From positions 124,001-188,000 of the forward strand of contig JBFXDX010000004.1 in the NCBI GenBank assembly GCA_050180705.1: a stretch of DNA of 64,000 nucleotides, given 5' to 3'. This document shows, piece after piece, positions 52,779-62,559 of the stretch. Position 1 is the stretch's first letter. Each line of letters opens with the position of its first letter. The notes below the pieces were generated by a model. It was not told where the DNA came from. It did no database searches and saw nothing but the letters and a program-made list of their open reading frames with translations. Both the position numbers and the translations under genes were made by a program. This stretch comes from SB25 sp050180705 (GTDB taxonomy: Bacteria > Bacteroidota > Bacteroidia > Bacteroidales > Tenuifilaceae).

Positions 52779-53930
52779 TTACGCAACTACCTTTTTTGCT
52801 CCTTTTAACGATAGAATGAGCAAATATCCAAAGCAGATTGCAGGAACTACAAAAGAGAATGCGTTCATTTTCAAATCAACCATTTTACCCATTAGCAATG
52901 GAATTACAGCTCCACCAGAAATAGCCATACACATCAATCCGCTTAACTCATTTGCCGCCTCGGGTTTTTCCTCAACTGTAATGGAGAAAAGTAAAGGCCA
53001 AATATTGGCAAAGCCTAATCCGCCAATAATAACGCCAACAACAGACATAATAGGATTTCCAACCATAAGGAGCAGAATTCCAACCAATCCCATCAATGAT
53101 GAAATGCGGAAGAAATTCCTAGGACTAAGCACTGTTAGCGTAACACCACCAATCAATCGACCAATAGTGAGCAAAAGGAAAAATAAAGGCGCACCATATT
53201 TGCCTGCCACATCTGGTGTCATTCCTATGGCCTTATTCAATGGCAAAAGGAATCGAGCCATACATACCTCGGCACCTACATAAAGGAAAATTCCTATTAC
53301 TGCCATCAGGAACACAGGTTTATTCAACAACCCCAAACTCGAGTTTAAACTTGGAGGAACATCGGCTTTGGTTTCCTCAACCTTAATAAATAGAACAGAT
53401 ACAAATGTTAACGCCATCAATATAAAGAAAACTGGGAAAGCCGCCCTCCAGCCCAAATCTCTGAACAATACAAGTGCAGCAACAGCAGTAACAAGATATG
53501 CCGATACAGTACTCCCAATCCCTTTAATTCCTTGAGCAAATGCCAAGTTGCGGCTATATGTTCCCGTTGAACTTACATCACGCATAATTGGATTTCCTGC
53601 CACCTGAAGAAATGTAGTTCCAATACCTAGAGTAAGTATGCAAAGGCAAAGTAAAACATAACTAGGAGCAATAACAGTTGGTATCAACAGTGCAACCGCA
53701 TTTAATCCCAATCCTAAAAGCAAAAGATTCTTCTTGCCTATCCGTGCAGCCAACAATCCTCCAGGCACACTAAATACCGCAAATGCAATGAAAACAAAGA
53801 AAGGGAGCAGCGTTGCCATTACATTGTTAAGTTGATATTGATTCATAACAGCATCGGACATTGGGCCCATTGCATCGGCAATACCCATTGTGAGGAATGC
53901 TAAAAAGATTGGAATTGTTTTTTGGTTCAT
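52779..53930 (-). CDS. MFS sugar permease (FHS/FucP-like)
   Basis: Proton-coupled sugar transporter of 383 residues with about 12 membrane spans. Begins TIPIFLAFLTMGIADAMGPM; motifs PGGLLAARIGKKNLLLLGL and GIGTTFLQVAGNPIMRD match the fucose/glucose-galactose permease family. In this operon it most likely imports mannose or a related monosaccharide. It starts 23 bp after lacI. Confidence 0.92.
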   Translation of the reverse strand: MNQKTIPIFLAFLTMGIADAMGPMSDAVMNQYQLNNVMATLLPFFVFIAFAVFSVPGGLLAARIGKKNLLLLGLGLNAVALLIPTVIAPSYVLLCLCILTLGIGTTFLQVAGNPIMRDVSSTGTYSRNLAFAQGIKGIGSTVSAYLVTAVAALVLFRDLGWRAAFPVFFILMALTFVSVLFIKVEETKADVPPSLNSSLGLLNKPVFLMAVIGIFLYVGAEVCMARFLLPLNKAIGMTPDVAGKYGAPLFFLLLTIGRLIGGVTLTVLSPRNFFRISSLMGLVGILLLMVGNPIMSVVGVIIGGLGFANIWPLLFSITVEEKPEAANELSGLMCMAISGGAVIPLLMGKMVDLKMNAFSFVVPAICFGYLLILSLKGAKKVVA

Positions 53931-53953
53931 ATGGTTTTAGTTTAGGTTTGTTA

Positions 53954-54976
53954 CTATTTATGAGATGATTCTCTTATATTGAGCTTTATTGGGAAAACCT
54001 GCAACCCACTTTCCCTCTCAAATTCTTCCTGCTTTACTTGGTACATCAATAATTCGAATGCCTTATTACATATATCGACAATCGGCTGCGACACCGCCGT
54101 AACCGATGGTTTAATAAACCTGAAGTATGGCAAATCATCAAAACAGGTTAAAGCCATATCTGCTGGAATTTTTAGCCCTAAATCGCTACACGTTTGTAAT
54201 ACAGCTGTTGCTAAGTTGTTATTTACAGCAAAAAGACAATCGGGTAACGATCTGATCATCAGCCTATTCGAAAGTAAATCTTTTACTGACTCTTCTATAT
54301 TCCCAAAGGGAATTTCAACAACCTCTGCATTTATCCCTTTTTGCCGCCAAGCATCACAGTATCCATCCACCCTGTGCTTCACCGTTGATACGTGCGATGT
54401 TGAAAGTGTTAAAACCATTGGTTTTATATATCCCGTATCGTATAAATGTCCAGCAATTTGAGTCCCTCCATCATAGTTATCGACCACCACCGAAGGAATT
54501 CCAGAATTTTCAAAGTATCTGTCGATAAGAACCAAAGGCAATCCTTCTGAATAGTGATTATTTAACTCTTCAACATTCTTTTGAGAAGACGAAAGGATTA
54601 TACCATCGACCTGTCTGTTGCGAAGTAATTTTATCAACTTCAACTCTTTTTCAACATCCTCATCGGTACTGCAGATAATTACATTATAACCAATAGCTGC
54701 GGCCAAATCCTCAATATTACGCGCAATTGCTGCGTAAAAAACATTGGAAATGTCCGACACAATTAAACCGATTGTATTTGTATAACCCAGCCGTAATCCA
54801 CGAGCCAACTGGTTTGGCTTATAGTTTAAATCCTTTGCCATATCGAGCACACGAATCCGAGTCCGCTCCGAAATACCATACTGCTGCCCTTTCCCATTCA
54901 ACACTAAGGAAACAACCGCCTTCGAAACCCCTACGCTGCGTGCAATATCGTCCAACGAAACTCTCTGCTTTTTCAT
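53954..54976 (-). CDS. LacI-family transcriptional repressor
   Basis: A 340-residue regulator. The N-terminal HTH is SLDDIARSVGVSKAVVSLVLNGKG with hinge helix YKPNQLARGLR; the rest is a periplasmic-binding-protein-like effector domain (about 60-335). First gene of the operon with permease, ROK kinase, GH2 and GH92, so it should sense a mannose-related sugar. A perfect LacI-type palindrome lies in its own promoter, so it is autoregulated and controls the operon. Confidence 0.95.
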   Translation of the reverse strand: MKKQRVSLDDIARSVGVSKAVVSLVLNGKGQQYGISERTRIRVLDMAKDLNYKPNQLARGLRLGYTNTIGLIVSDISNVFYAAIARNIEDLAAAIGYNVIICSTDEDVEKELKLIKLLRNRQVDGIILSSSQKNVEELNNHYSEGLPLVLIDRYFENSGIPSVVVDNYDGGTQIAGHLYDTGYIKPMVLTLSTSHVSTVKHRVDGYCDAWRQKGINAEVVEIPFGNIEESVKDLLSNRLMIRSLPDCLFAVNNNLATAVLQTCSDLGLKIPADMALTCFDDLPYFRFIKPSVTAVSQPIVDICNKAFELLMYQVKQEEFERESGLQVFPIKLNIRESSHK

Positions 54977-54994
54977 TCAAGAATCTATTTATGG

Positions 54995-55025
54995 CAAATA
55001 TATATAATTATCTAAATCGATTTAG
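54995..55025 (-). promoter_or_regulatory. LacI operator overlapping the mannoside operon promoter
   Basis: The perfect 14-bp palindrome CTAAATCGATTTAG at 55012-55025 has the central CG typical of LacI-family sites. The -7 box TATATTTG lies at 55002-54995 (minus strand), so the operator occupies the -33 region and spacer. It is 36 bp upstream of the repressor ATG. Confidence 0.82.
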
Positions 55026-55091
55026 GTGTTTTGAAAAAATAACATAGAATAAACCATATAAGAATCTTAGTCATTCATTAACAAAGAATTG

Positions 55092-55868
55092 TCAAGGTTT
55101 CTTGGGAATAAAATTATCAAGAAGTTGCTTCAAATCTGGATTTGTATCTTTAAAAACCTTTAGAATATTACTTTTGAACTTTTCCTGTCCATGGTTTGAC
55201 AGATACTTAAAATCAGTGTCGGTAGTTTTTCCTGTAGAGAGTTTTATGGTTTGCACCCTGTTTGGATTAGAAAGGAAAACAAAGATCTCATCATCATTAT
55301 TCCAACTTACAAAAACAGGCTTAGCATTAAGAATATACGAGAAAAGCGGCGTGCCATCTATATCATCTATACAAAGTTTATTATCCACACAGTATGCTAC
55401 TCTATTTGTAAAATTAGAAATGGCAGGCAATCCTTTTGCCTTGGAGAATTTTCGCAACGTTTTATTCTCCAGATCATAAATATAAATTCCTTCCAAGGAA
55501 TCGTGTTCACAAACATTCATTATTCCAAAGACGATAACGCTCTCATTCCTTTCAATGCGAGTTGCATACCACGATGGCCAACAACAAATTTCATCCAAGC
55601 GGGAAACAAGATACGTTTTATCCTCAACGCTATCGGTTCGGAAAAAACCAAAAACCTGCCTCACCTCCTTAGAAATTCCTCCATCTGGGAAACGACTAAT
55701 ACCTTCGGGCATTCTATACTCACGCACCTGAGCAAGATAGTAATATGACGATCCAACAGTAACTCCACCACTAGATGGTTCGAAAGAGTAGTACAGTTCA
55801 CGGGTATAGCAAGAACTCATAATAAATTCCATAAAGACTATCAACCAATATAGAAGTTGCTTTCTCAT
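55092..55868 (-). CDS. Putative lipoprotein of unknown function
   Basis: A 258-residue exported protein with a lipoprotein-like leader (MRKQLLYWLIVFMEFIMSSC, Cys20). The mature part contains beta-propeller-like strands, for instance ESVIVFGIMNVCEHDSLEGIYIYDLENKTLRKF and YILNAKPVFVSWNNDDEIFVFLSNP. I do not recognise a family. No terminator is seen before the lacI promoter. The 274 bp to gatE hold no feature I can support. Confidence 0.72.
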   Translation of the reverse strand: MRKQLLYWLIVFMEFIMSSCYTRELYYSFEPSSGGVTVGSSYYYLAQVREYRMPEGISRFPDGGISKEVRQVFGFFRTDSVEDKTYLVSRLDEICCWPSWYATRIERNESVIVFGIMNVCEHDSLEGIYIYDLENKTLRKFSKAKGLPAISNFTNRVAYCVDNKLCIDDIDGTPLFSYILNAKPVFVSWNNDDEIFVFLSNPNRVQTIKLSTGKTTDTDFKYLSNHGQEKFKSNILKVFKDTNPDLKQLLDNFIPKKP

Positions 55869-56142
55869 AAATTGGGCCTAAGGCTTAATTTACTATGTTG
55901 ATTTTCAAACACAGTAAATATAATGAATTATATCTAGATGCCATGTTTAATTACTTCATTACAAATACAACAATTCTAAAGTCATGACATATTCAACAAA
56001 AGTAAAAAGGATAAACTGCACAACCATACTCCTCTCAGCCCTTAATACCTTATATCTATTATTTTAACTCAAAAATCATTTGGAAAGACGGAAAACAAAA
56101 CTAACTTAGAAGGCTATTAACCCTTTTTTCCGATTTTTTAAA

Positions 56143-58143
56143 ATGGCCAAGAAAACTATCACTCCTAAGCAATTCGACCCCCAGAAAAATTATTTGGCTA
56201 CAATGAAGGCTATTGGCTATGTTAGCCTTAGCAATGCCACTCCTGAGGATTACCGTCGGATTGGATTCAAATCAGGTCTTGAGGTACACCAGCAACTTAA
56301 AACACAGAAAAAACTGTTTTGCCGTTGTCCTGCAGGCATTTTCCACGAAAATGAGGATTACCATGCGGAAATTATTCGCCATATGCGTCCTACTCTGAGT
56401 GAGATGGGTGAATACGATGGAACTGCCTTGATGGAGTTTAAAACCAAGAAAGAGGTCATTTACCGCATAAACAATAAAACAACCTGCACCTACGAAATAG
56501 ACGACACTCCACCCTTTCCCGTTAACCGCGAGGCTTTGGAGATCGCATTGGAGATTTCGTTGCTCTGCAAGATGAGCATTGTAGGCGAGGTTCATATCAC
56601 ACGTAAGCAGTATTTGGATGGCTCAATCCCAACCGGATTCCAACGCACAGCAATTCTTGGAGTTGGAGGTGAACTTCAACTCAAGAATAAAAAGATAAAC
56701 CTTATTCAATTGAGCATTGAAGAGGATGCCTGTCGTGAGATATCTGATATTGGGCATCAACGAATTTACAAAACCGATCGTTTGGGGATGCCTTTGATTG
56801 AAACTGTTACCCATCCTGAGTGTTTAACTCCTGATGAGCTTCGCGAGGCAGGAGATTATATCCGATTCTTAAACCGCAGTACAGGCAAGGTGCGAACAGG
56901 GATTGGCGCGGCACGCCAAGATACCAACGTTAGCTGCGAGGGCGGTACACGTGTTGAGATTAAGGGTGTATCGCACAGTAAGTGGTTACCTGAACTATCA
57001 CACAACGAATGTTTCCGCCAATGGGCGTTGTTAAATATCCGTAAGATATTACTTGAACGTATTGCTAATCCTACAAATTGGGCATTACGTCACATTGAGG
57101 TAGATGCTTATTCTCACAATTTAGAGCACGAACTTGCCCAGAAATACTCTGACAACGGGTATAAACTTGTAGCCGTTGCACTGCCTGCATTCCACGGCAT
57201 TCTATCGCACTTTACACAGCCCGAAAAGAGTTTCACCAACGAATTAAGCGATAGGCTAAAGGTTATTGCTTGCGTTGAGAAACCAAATATCACCAGCGAT
57301 GAGGATTTGGTGAATCCCCTATCGGAGCAGGATGCTGTTAAACTAGCATCGTTGCTAAAAGCATCGGAGGACGATGCAATTGTTCTAATTTGGGGGCCAA
57401 AAGAGGATATTCCAACCGCGTTAGATGTTATTGACGAACGTTGCCGTATGGCATTTGAGGGAGTTCCTCGCGAAACTCGTAGGCCACTTGATGATGGAAC
57501 AACATTATTCGAGCGAGTGCTACCCGGTGCTGATCGTATGTACCCCGACACCGACTCTGCTCCAATTCCATTGGAGGATTCCTATATCAAAAAACTGAGC
57601 GGAAATCTGCCTGTTGACATCTGGCAACGATTCCAGCAACTGGCCAATATGCGTATTCCTGAGGATACTCATAAATATATTCTACGCCGCAACTTAGTAC
57701 CCATAATCGAGGAGGTTTCCAATATGGGATTCTCTGCAAGATTTGTGGGAACATTGCTTGGTCATAATCTGAAATGCATTGAGGGACATATTCCAATGCA
57801 CAAGGATTTTAACTATCGCCGAATTGTGGAGATGTTTGCTTTCCTTTCAAAGCAAAAACTGCATCAATCCCTATCAAAATTGATGCTTCCAGTTATATAT
57901 CAGCATCCGAATATGGACTTCAACTCTGTGCTTACCAGCATCAACTTTAAGAAACGCACAGTTGATGAGTTAACTGCCCCTGTTGACTATCTAGTTGAAA
58001 AGTTCAAGGAAATTCGGGTTACTAAAGGCAATAACCCCGATATTATTGTGAATTGGGTGATGGGACAACTGAACCGTCAGGCTTTGGGCAATACCGATTT
58101 AAAGGATCTCCGAAAGCGGATTGAAGAGAGGGTAAATAGTTAA
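56143..58143 (+). CDS. gatE: Archaeal-type Glu-tRNA(Gln) amidotransferase subunit E
   Basis: tRNA-dependent amidotransferase subunit that activates Glu-tRNA(Gln) with ATP. The 666 residues show the GatB/GatE kinase core (RIGFKSGLEVHQQLKTQKKLFCRC near 45-70, TCTYEIDDTPPFPVN, GIGAARQDTNVSCEGGTRVEIKG), an inserted GAD/AspRS-like region (about 330-450) that distinguishes GatE from GatB, and the C-terminal YqeY-like tail (about 520-666). GatD follows 24 bp downstream. GatDE is the usual archaeal enzyme; its presence here suggests transfer from archaea. Archaeal GatDE makes only Gln-tRNA(Gln), not Asn-tRNA. Confidence 0.93.
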   Translation: MAKKTITPKQFDPQKNYLATMKAIGYVSLSNATPEDYRRIGFKSGLEVHQQLKTQKKLFCRCPAGIFHENEDYHAEIIRHMRPTLSEMGEYDGTALMEFKTKKEVIYRINNKTTCTYEIDDTPPFPVNREALEIALEISLLCKMSIVGEVHITRKQYLDGSIPTGFQRTAILGVGGELQLKNKKINLIQLSIEEDACREISDIGHQRIYKTDRLGMPLIETVTHPECLTPDELREAGDYIRFLNRSTGKVRTGIGAARQDTNVSCEGGTRVEIKGVSHSKWLPELSHNECFRQWALLNIRKILLERIANPTNWALRHIEVDAYSHNLEHELAQKYSDNGYKLVAVALPAFHGILSHFTQPEKSFTNELSDRLKVIACVEKPNITSDEDLVNPLSEQDAVKLASLLKASEDDAIVLIWGPKEDIPTALDVIDERCRMAFEGVPRETRRPLDDGTTLFERVLPGADRMYPDTDSAPIPLEDSYIKKLSGNLPVDIWQRFQQLANMRIPEDTHKYILRRNLVPIIEEVSNMGFSARFVGTLLGHNLKCIEGHIPMHKDFNYRRIVEMFAFLSKQKLHQSLSKLMLPVIYQHPNMDFNSVLTSINFKKRTVDELTAPVDYLVEKFKEIRVTKGNNPDIIVNWVMGQLNRQALGNTDLKDLRKRIEERVNS

Positions 58144-58167
58144 TCAACCACATCAACACTTATTACA

Positions 58168-59553
58168 ATGGAAGATATTTTTCAAGGATATAAAGGTCGA
58201 GCACTGGAAGTGCTAAAAAAATACAACGTCAGGGTTTGGGGTAAGGCTGTAGTTGAAACTAATCGAGGAGAATTTAAAGGAACCGTCCTTCCTCGTGCTG
58301 AGAACGATGACGATTGCCATATTGTAATTAAGATTGATACCGGCTATAATGTAGGTATCGATATTTTTACAATTACTAGTATGAAGGAGGTTGGCTACTA
58401 TAAAGCAACCTACAAAATTCCCGAAAAGGAATTCCCTTTCACACCTAATTTGCCAAAGGTTAAACTGCTTGGTACTGGCGGTACAATTGCATCGCGACTC
58501 GATTACCGCACAGGTGCAGTTATTCCAGCATTCTCGCCTGGAGAACTTTACGGCGCTGTTCCTGAACTAGCCGATATCTGCAACCTAACCACTGAAAAAC
58601 TTTTCGCTGTGTTCAGCGAGAATATGGGCCCTGAGCAGTATAAAGCACTTGCAATTGCAATTGGCAAGGAGATTGAGAACGGAATTGATGGAATTATTAT
58701 TGGTCACGGTACCGATACTTTGAGCCACACAGCCGCTGCGCTAACCTTTATGGTGCAAAACTCGCCCGTTCCTATTGTCTTGGTGGGTTCGCAACGCAGC
58801 TCCGACCGACCTAGCAGCGATGCTGCTCTAAACCTGATGCACGCCGCCTATACAGCAGGAAATTCCGACATTGCCGAGGTTATGGTTTGTATGTTTGGCC
58901 CAACATCTGACGAGTATGGATTTCTACATCGCGGAACACGCGTGCGCAAAATGCACTCATCGTACCGCAGTACATTCCGTACCATTGGCGACACTCCAAT
59001 TGCAACAGTTAGCCGCAAAGAAGGAGTTAAACCTTTAAAGGAAAATTACAACCACCGCAGGAAAGACCGTAAAGCAAAGATATTACCTTACTTTGAGGAA
59101 AAGGTGACAATCGTGTACTACTATCCCAATATGCAACCCGATATTATTGACTCGTTGGTTGATAATGGTTACAAGGGAATTATCATTGCAGGAACAGGTC
59201 TGGGACACATCAATAAGCCGCTTTATCCTGCCATTGAGCGTGCAACAAAGAAAGGCGTTCATATCTATATGACCGTTCAAACGCTTTGGGGTTACGCACA
59301 TATGTACGTTTACGATACAGGCCGCGATCTTATGGCCAAAGGAATTATTCCTGCAGAAAATATGCTACCCGAAACAGCCTATATTAAACTAGGCTGGGCA
59401 CTTGGTCAAACAAACGATCCCGTGGAGGTTCGTCGATTGATGTTAACTCCTATTAACTCTGAAATTACCGAACGTGAACCCTACAATGGTTATTTAATTT
59501 ATCAAGGCGGTGTTCCTGAGGTTGAAGAGTTTATAAGAAAGTTTAGAAAGTAA
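58168..59553 (+). CDS. gatD: Archaeal-type Glu-tRNA(Gln) amidotransferase subunit D (asparaginase-like)
   Basis: Ammonia-generating glutaminase/asparaginase partner of GatE, 461 residues. An N-terminal small beta-barrel (about 1-80) characteristic of GatD precedes the asparaginase domain. Catalytic residues are Thr106 (GTGGTIAS), Thr182-Asp183 (HGTDT) and Lys261 (RVRKMHSS), with spacing almost the same as in Methanothermobacter GatD (T101, T177, D178, K254). The N-terminal barrel and tail separate it from ordinary bacterial asparaginase I. Together with gatE it forms a two-gene operon. Confidence 0.93.
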   Translation: MEDIFQGYKGRALEVLKKYNVRVWGKAVVETNRGEFKGTVLPRAENDDDCHIVIKIDTGYNVGIDIFTITSMKEVGYYKATYKIPEKEFPFTPNLPKVKLLGTGGTIASRLDYRTGAVIPAFSPGELYGAVPELADICNLTTEKLFAVFSENMGPEQYKALAIAIGKEIENGIDGIIIGHGTDTLSHTAAALTFMVQNSPVPIVLVGSQRSSDRPSSDAALNLMHAAYTAGNSDIAEVMVCMFGPTSDEYGFLHRGTRVRKMHSSYRSTFRTIGDTPIATVSRKEGVKPLKENYNHRRKDRKAKILPYFEEKVTIVYYYPNMQPDIIDSLVDNGYKGIIIAGTGLGHINKPLYPAIERATKKGVHIYMTVQTLWGYAHMYVYDTGRDLMAKGIIPAENMLPETAYIKLGWALGQTNDPVEVRRLMLTPINSEITEREPYNGYLIYQGGVPEVEEFIRKFRK

Positions 59554-59562
59554 ATACGAGAC

Positions 59563-59633
59563 ACAAGATATTAGACATAAGACCCAAGATCGACATAATC
59601 TCACTGTCTAAAATCTAATGTCTGATATCTATA
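59563..59633. repeat. Imperfect inverted AGAC-rich repeat
   Basis: AGATATTAGACAT near 59567-59579 is complementary, with one mismatch, to ATGTCTGATATCT near 59619-59631; the middle is made of degenerate AGAC/GTCT words. There is no T-run, so it is not a classical terminator. Similar degenerate AT-rich repeats occur in Bacteroidota intergenic regions. Confidence 0.4.
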
Positions 59634-59646
59634 AAAAATATGTAAA

Positions 59647-60111
59647 ATGAATAGGGTTAAACTTTCTCTAATACTTTTAATTGTGCTAGGCACAATTGGT
59701 ATTGCAAAAGCACAAACTGAGGATATTTCCCAATTTCAGTGGATAATTGGCAATTGGAAGGGAAATCACAATGGTGGTATCTTCCTTGAAAACTGGGCAC
59801 AGATTGATGAGAATACACTAGAAGGCCAAGGGTATAATGTAGTCAAAAGTGATACTCTTTTCAGGGAAAAATTACACATCCAAAAAATAGGCGATTTCTG
59901 GGTTTACATTGCCACCATAGAAGAAAACTACCCGATCCTATTCACCCTGATTAATTCAGACAATGACACATGGAACTTTGTAAACTACGAACACGATTTT
60001 CCCCAACGAATAGTTTATACAAAGAATGAAAACGGCCAACTCCATGTTAAAATTCAAGGTGAAACGGAGGGAGTCCAAATGAAGGAAGAGTATCTGCTGG
60101 AAAAATACTAA
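59647..60111 (+). CDS. Exported DUF6265-type protein
   Basis: A 154-residue secreted protein with a signal peptide (MNRVKLSLILLIVLGTIGIAKAQ). The mature part is a small lipocalin-like beta-barrel: FQWIIGNWKGNHNGGIFLENWAQIDENTLEGQGY, LHIQKIGDFWVYIATI, WNFVNYEHDFPQRIVYTK. This matches the DUF6265 family, whose function is unknown. A Gly-Asn-Trp pair near the start is typical of the family. Confidence 0.78.
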   Translation: MNRVKLSLILLIVLGTIGIAKAQTEDISQFQWIIGNWKGNHNGGIFLENWAQIDENTLEGQGYNVVKSDTLFREKLHIQKIGDFWVYIATIEENYPILFTLINSDNDTWNFVNYEHDFPQRIVYTKNENGQLHVKIQGETEGVQMKEEYLLEKY

Positions 60112-60130
60112 TTAAAAATATACTGTGATA

Positions 60131-60643
60131 ATGAACAAAATTTTTTATGTTTTAATTTTTTCCATTCTCTATGGATTTACTTCATTTGCTCAACAATATA
60201 ATAACCCAACCTACTATCTTGACTCTGTAAGGATAGATATAAAAAAGCATTTTTTCAATCATCAAAATGTTGAAAAGGTAAACACAAAAAAAGAAACACC
60301 CAGCGGAGAAGTATACATCACCTCAAAGGAAAAGGTTGAATTTCTATCGCTTTCTGATGTTTTGAAGAAATATGCGAACATTAACAAAATGTCCGATAAT
60401 GTTGTAATAAAAATTAACAACAAGCGATTTGACAATATTTCAGACATTAAAATTGACAGGTCTTTTTATATCTATGTTCAAACCGATAGCTTAGCAAAAA
60501 CAGACTATTTAAACGAAAAGTTCAAGGATTTGATCATAGTAAATATTGACCTTGAATCCAAAGAACGAAAACCGCAGGTATTAATCAGAGGGATTGAAGA
60601 TCTAAAATCAATACAAAGTCCTAAGAAACAGATTGAAGAATAA
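60131..60643 (+). CDS. Exported protein of unknown function
   Basis: A 170-residue protein from ATG 60131 (a GTG at 60125 is less likely). Signal peptide MNKIFYVLIFSILYGFTSFAQ. The mature part is charged and lysine-rich with no recognised motif. It follows the DUF6265 gene by 19 bp and may be cotranscribed with it. No homolog comes to mind. Confidence 0.65.
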   Translation: MNKIFYVLIFSILYGFTSFAQQYNNPTYYLDSVRIDIKKHFFNHQNVEKVNTKKETPSGEVYITSKEKVEFLSLSDVLKKYANINKMSDNVVIKINNKRFDNISDIKIDRSFYIYVQTDSLAKTDYLNEKFKDLIIVNIDLESKERKPQVLIRGIEDLKSIQSPKKQIEE

Positions 60644-60648
60644 ATATG

Positions 60649-60673
60649 AAAGGAGGATTTATTTCCTCCTTTT
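60649..60673. terminator. Terminator between convergent small genes
   Basis: 9-bp arms AAAGGAGGA/TCCTCCTTT with a 6-base loop and a following T. It overlaps the 3' end of the gene at 60659-61054. Confidence 0.6.
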
Positions 60674-61054
60674 CATTTCGCACAAAACGTATACAGTGTA
60701 GCTCTCGCCATCTTGCATAACGGCTTTTTTAATCAATCTAACATCGGTAAGTTCTGCTTCAATCTGTTTACTTTGAACGGTCTCCTGTTGCTTCCCATTA
60801 ACACCAACCTTAGTCGTTACTTTTTTATTATCATACTTTACGGTACCAACCTGCTCTGCAATTTTTGTTTTAGCATCAAGCAAGGCCTTGCTTTCAGCAA
60901 CATCAATTGTGCGCGATGTACCAACTCCTGCACCGTAAAATTTTCTGCTAGATTTAGGCGGATTATCGTACCAATCTGGTATTGATGTTACAAAGTTTTG
61001 AGCATTTACCCCGATTGATATTAGAACTATTGACAAAAGAATTAGTTTTTTCAT
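60659..61054 (-). CDS. LPP20-like exported protein
   Basis: A 131-residue exported protein (signal MKKLILLSIVLISIGVNAQ). The mature part, PDWYDNPPKSSRKFYGAGVGTSRTIDVAESKALLDAKTKIAEQVGTV, is typical of the LPP20 lipoprotein-like family, although no lipobox cysteine is present. The fold is alpha-beta; the function is unknown. Single gene, with 187 bp of promoter-like AT-rich sequence before the divergent POT gene. Confidence 0.8.
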   Translation of the reverse strand: MKKLILLSIVLISIGVNAQNFVTSIPDWYDNPPKSSRKFYGAGVGTSRTIDVAESKALLDAKTKIAEQVGTVKYDNKKVTTKVGVNGKQQETVQSKQIEAELTDVRLIKKAVMQDGESYTVYVLCEMKRRK

Positions 61055-61241
61055 AACAGTAATTTTATATCAATATAACATATTCTGTGCCAACAGTCAA
61101 CGCTTTAGCACACCCTGAAACAATTCGGTATTTCTTTTACTACCTAAAAAATTGACAATTTATTTCTATTTTGCCAAGGTTAATAATAAACCCTAGCAGT
61201 ATTTTACCATCATAATTGTTGTATATAATAAAATCAGCATC

Positions 61242-62525
61242 ATGCAGAAGTCTGGCATAAAATCATTCCCTAAAAACTTTTGGACAGCCATCACAATGGA
61301 GTTCTTTGAGCGTGGTTCGTACTATGGAGTTATGTCCGTATTATCAGTATTTCTAGTTTTAAGCGTAAACGAGGGAGGCCTTGGTTTCTCAAAAGAAAGC
61401 GTCGGCATAATTAAAAGCGTGATAACTCCATTGCTGTATGTACTTCCAATTATTTCGGGAGCTATAGCCGACCGATTTGGATACCGGAAAACACTATTCT
61501 TTGCATTTACAGTAATGAGTCTTGGATACTTTCTTACCAGTATAAGTACAACCTATGTAAGCGTTTTTGCAAGTTTACTGCTAATGGTACTCGGCGCAGG
61601 CGTTTTTAAACCAATTATTTCAGGAACTATTGCCCGATCGACCGATAGTAGCAACTCGACTTTAGGATTTGGTATTTTCTACTGGTCTATCAATTTAGGT
61701 GCATTTATATCGCCATTACTATTGATACCTTATTTGAAACAACTTGGTTGGAACTACATTTTTATAATGGCCGCAGTAGGTACGGGCTGGCTATTAATCC
61801 TCAACCTGCTAGTATACAAGGAACCCAAGCGACCTCAAACTCAGAAAAGTTTAGTTCAGGTTCTAAAGGAAATGATTTTGGTAATTCGCGATTATAAGTT
61901 TATACTGATGATTGTTATTTACTCTGGGTTCTGGATTCTTTACTTCCAAATGTTCGATACTGTTCTTTGGTATCTTAAAGAATATATGGATATGACCCCT
62001 GTCGACAACTTTGTCAACTCATTTTTAAGCCACTTCGTGAGCAACCCTAGCTGGAAATTCGATGCAGAACATGTCACTGTAATTAATGCAGGTACCATTA
62101 TAGCATTACAATTGGTTATATCATCAATAGTTAAAAATACAAAAGCGCTACCAACCATGATTACCGGAATTGGTCTAGGAACCATTGGAATGGGGATTTT
62201 GGCGATTTCAAGTAACGCTTGGATATTTATTTTGGGTTTGGTAATCTTCTCGCTTGGAGAGATGACCGCACACCCAAAATTCATCTCCTATATTGGATTA
62301 ATTGCTCCGGAAGATAAAAAAGCGTTATACCTTGGATACTCGTTCCTTTACGGTGTTATAGGAAGCGGAATTGGTGGAATACTGGGCGCACACACCTATG
62401 TTAAATTTGTAACCAAAATGGGAAAACCTGGACTTCTCTGGTTTATGTTCAGCCTAATTGGTGTTGCAACAATGCTTGGACTATATCTGTTTAACAGATA
62501 TTTAGCACCTAAAAAGAATATATAA
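61242..62525 (+). CDS. Proton-dependent oligopeptide transporter (POT/PTR2 family)
   Basis: Inner-membrane peptide/proton symporter of 427 residues, about 12 TMs. The POT signature ExxERxxYYG appears as EFFERGSYYG in TM1 (about residues 22-31); the second motif is FGIFYWSINLGAFISPLL. Substrate is probably di- or tripeptides. A terminator follows. Confidence 0.93.
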   Translation: MQKSGIKSFPKNFWTAITMEFFERGSYYGVMSVLSVFLVLSVNEGGLGFSKESVGIIKSVITPLLYVLPIISGAIADRFGYRKTLFFAFTVMSLGYFLTSISTTYVSVFASLLLMVLGAGVFKPIISGTIARSTDSSNSTLGFGIFYWSINLGAFISPLLLIPYLKQLGWNYIFIMAAVGTGWLLILNLLVYKEPKRPQTQKSLVQVLKEMILVIRDYKFILMIVIYSGFWILYFQMFDTVLWYLKEYMDMTPVDNFVNSFLSHFVSNPSWKFDAEHVTVINAGTIIALQLVISSIVKNTKALPTMITGIGLGTIGMGILAISSNAWIFILGLVIFSLGEMTAHPKFISYIGLIAPEDKKALYLGYSFLYGVIGSGIGGILGAHTYVKFVTKMGKPGLLWFMFSLIGVATMLGLYLFNRYLAPKKNI

Positions 62526-62559
62526 GGAATTACTTGATCATAATTCTAATTTCTTACAA

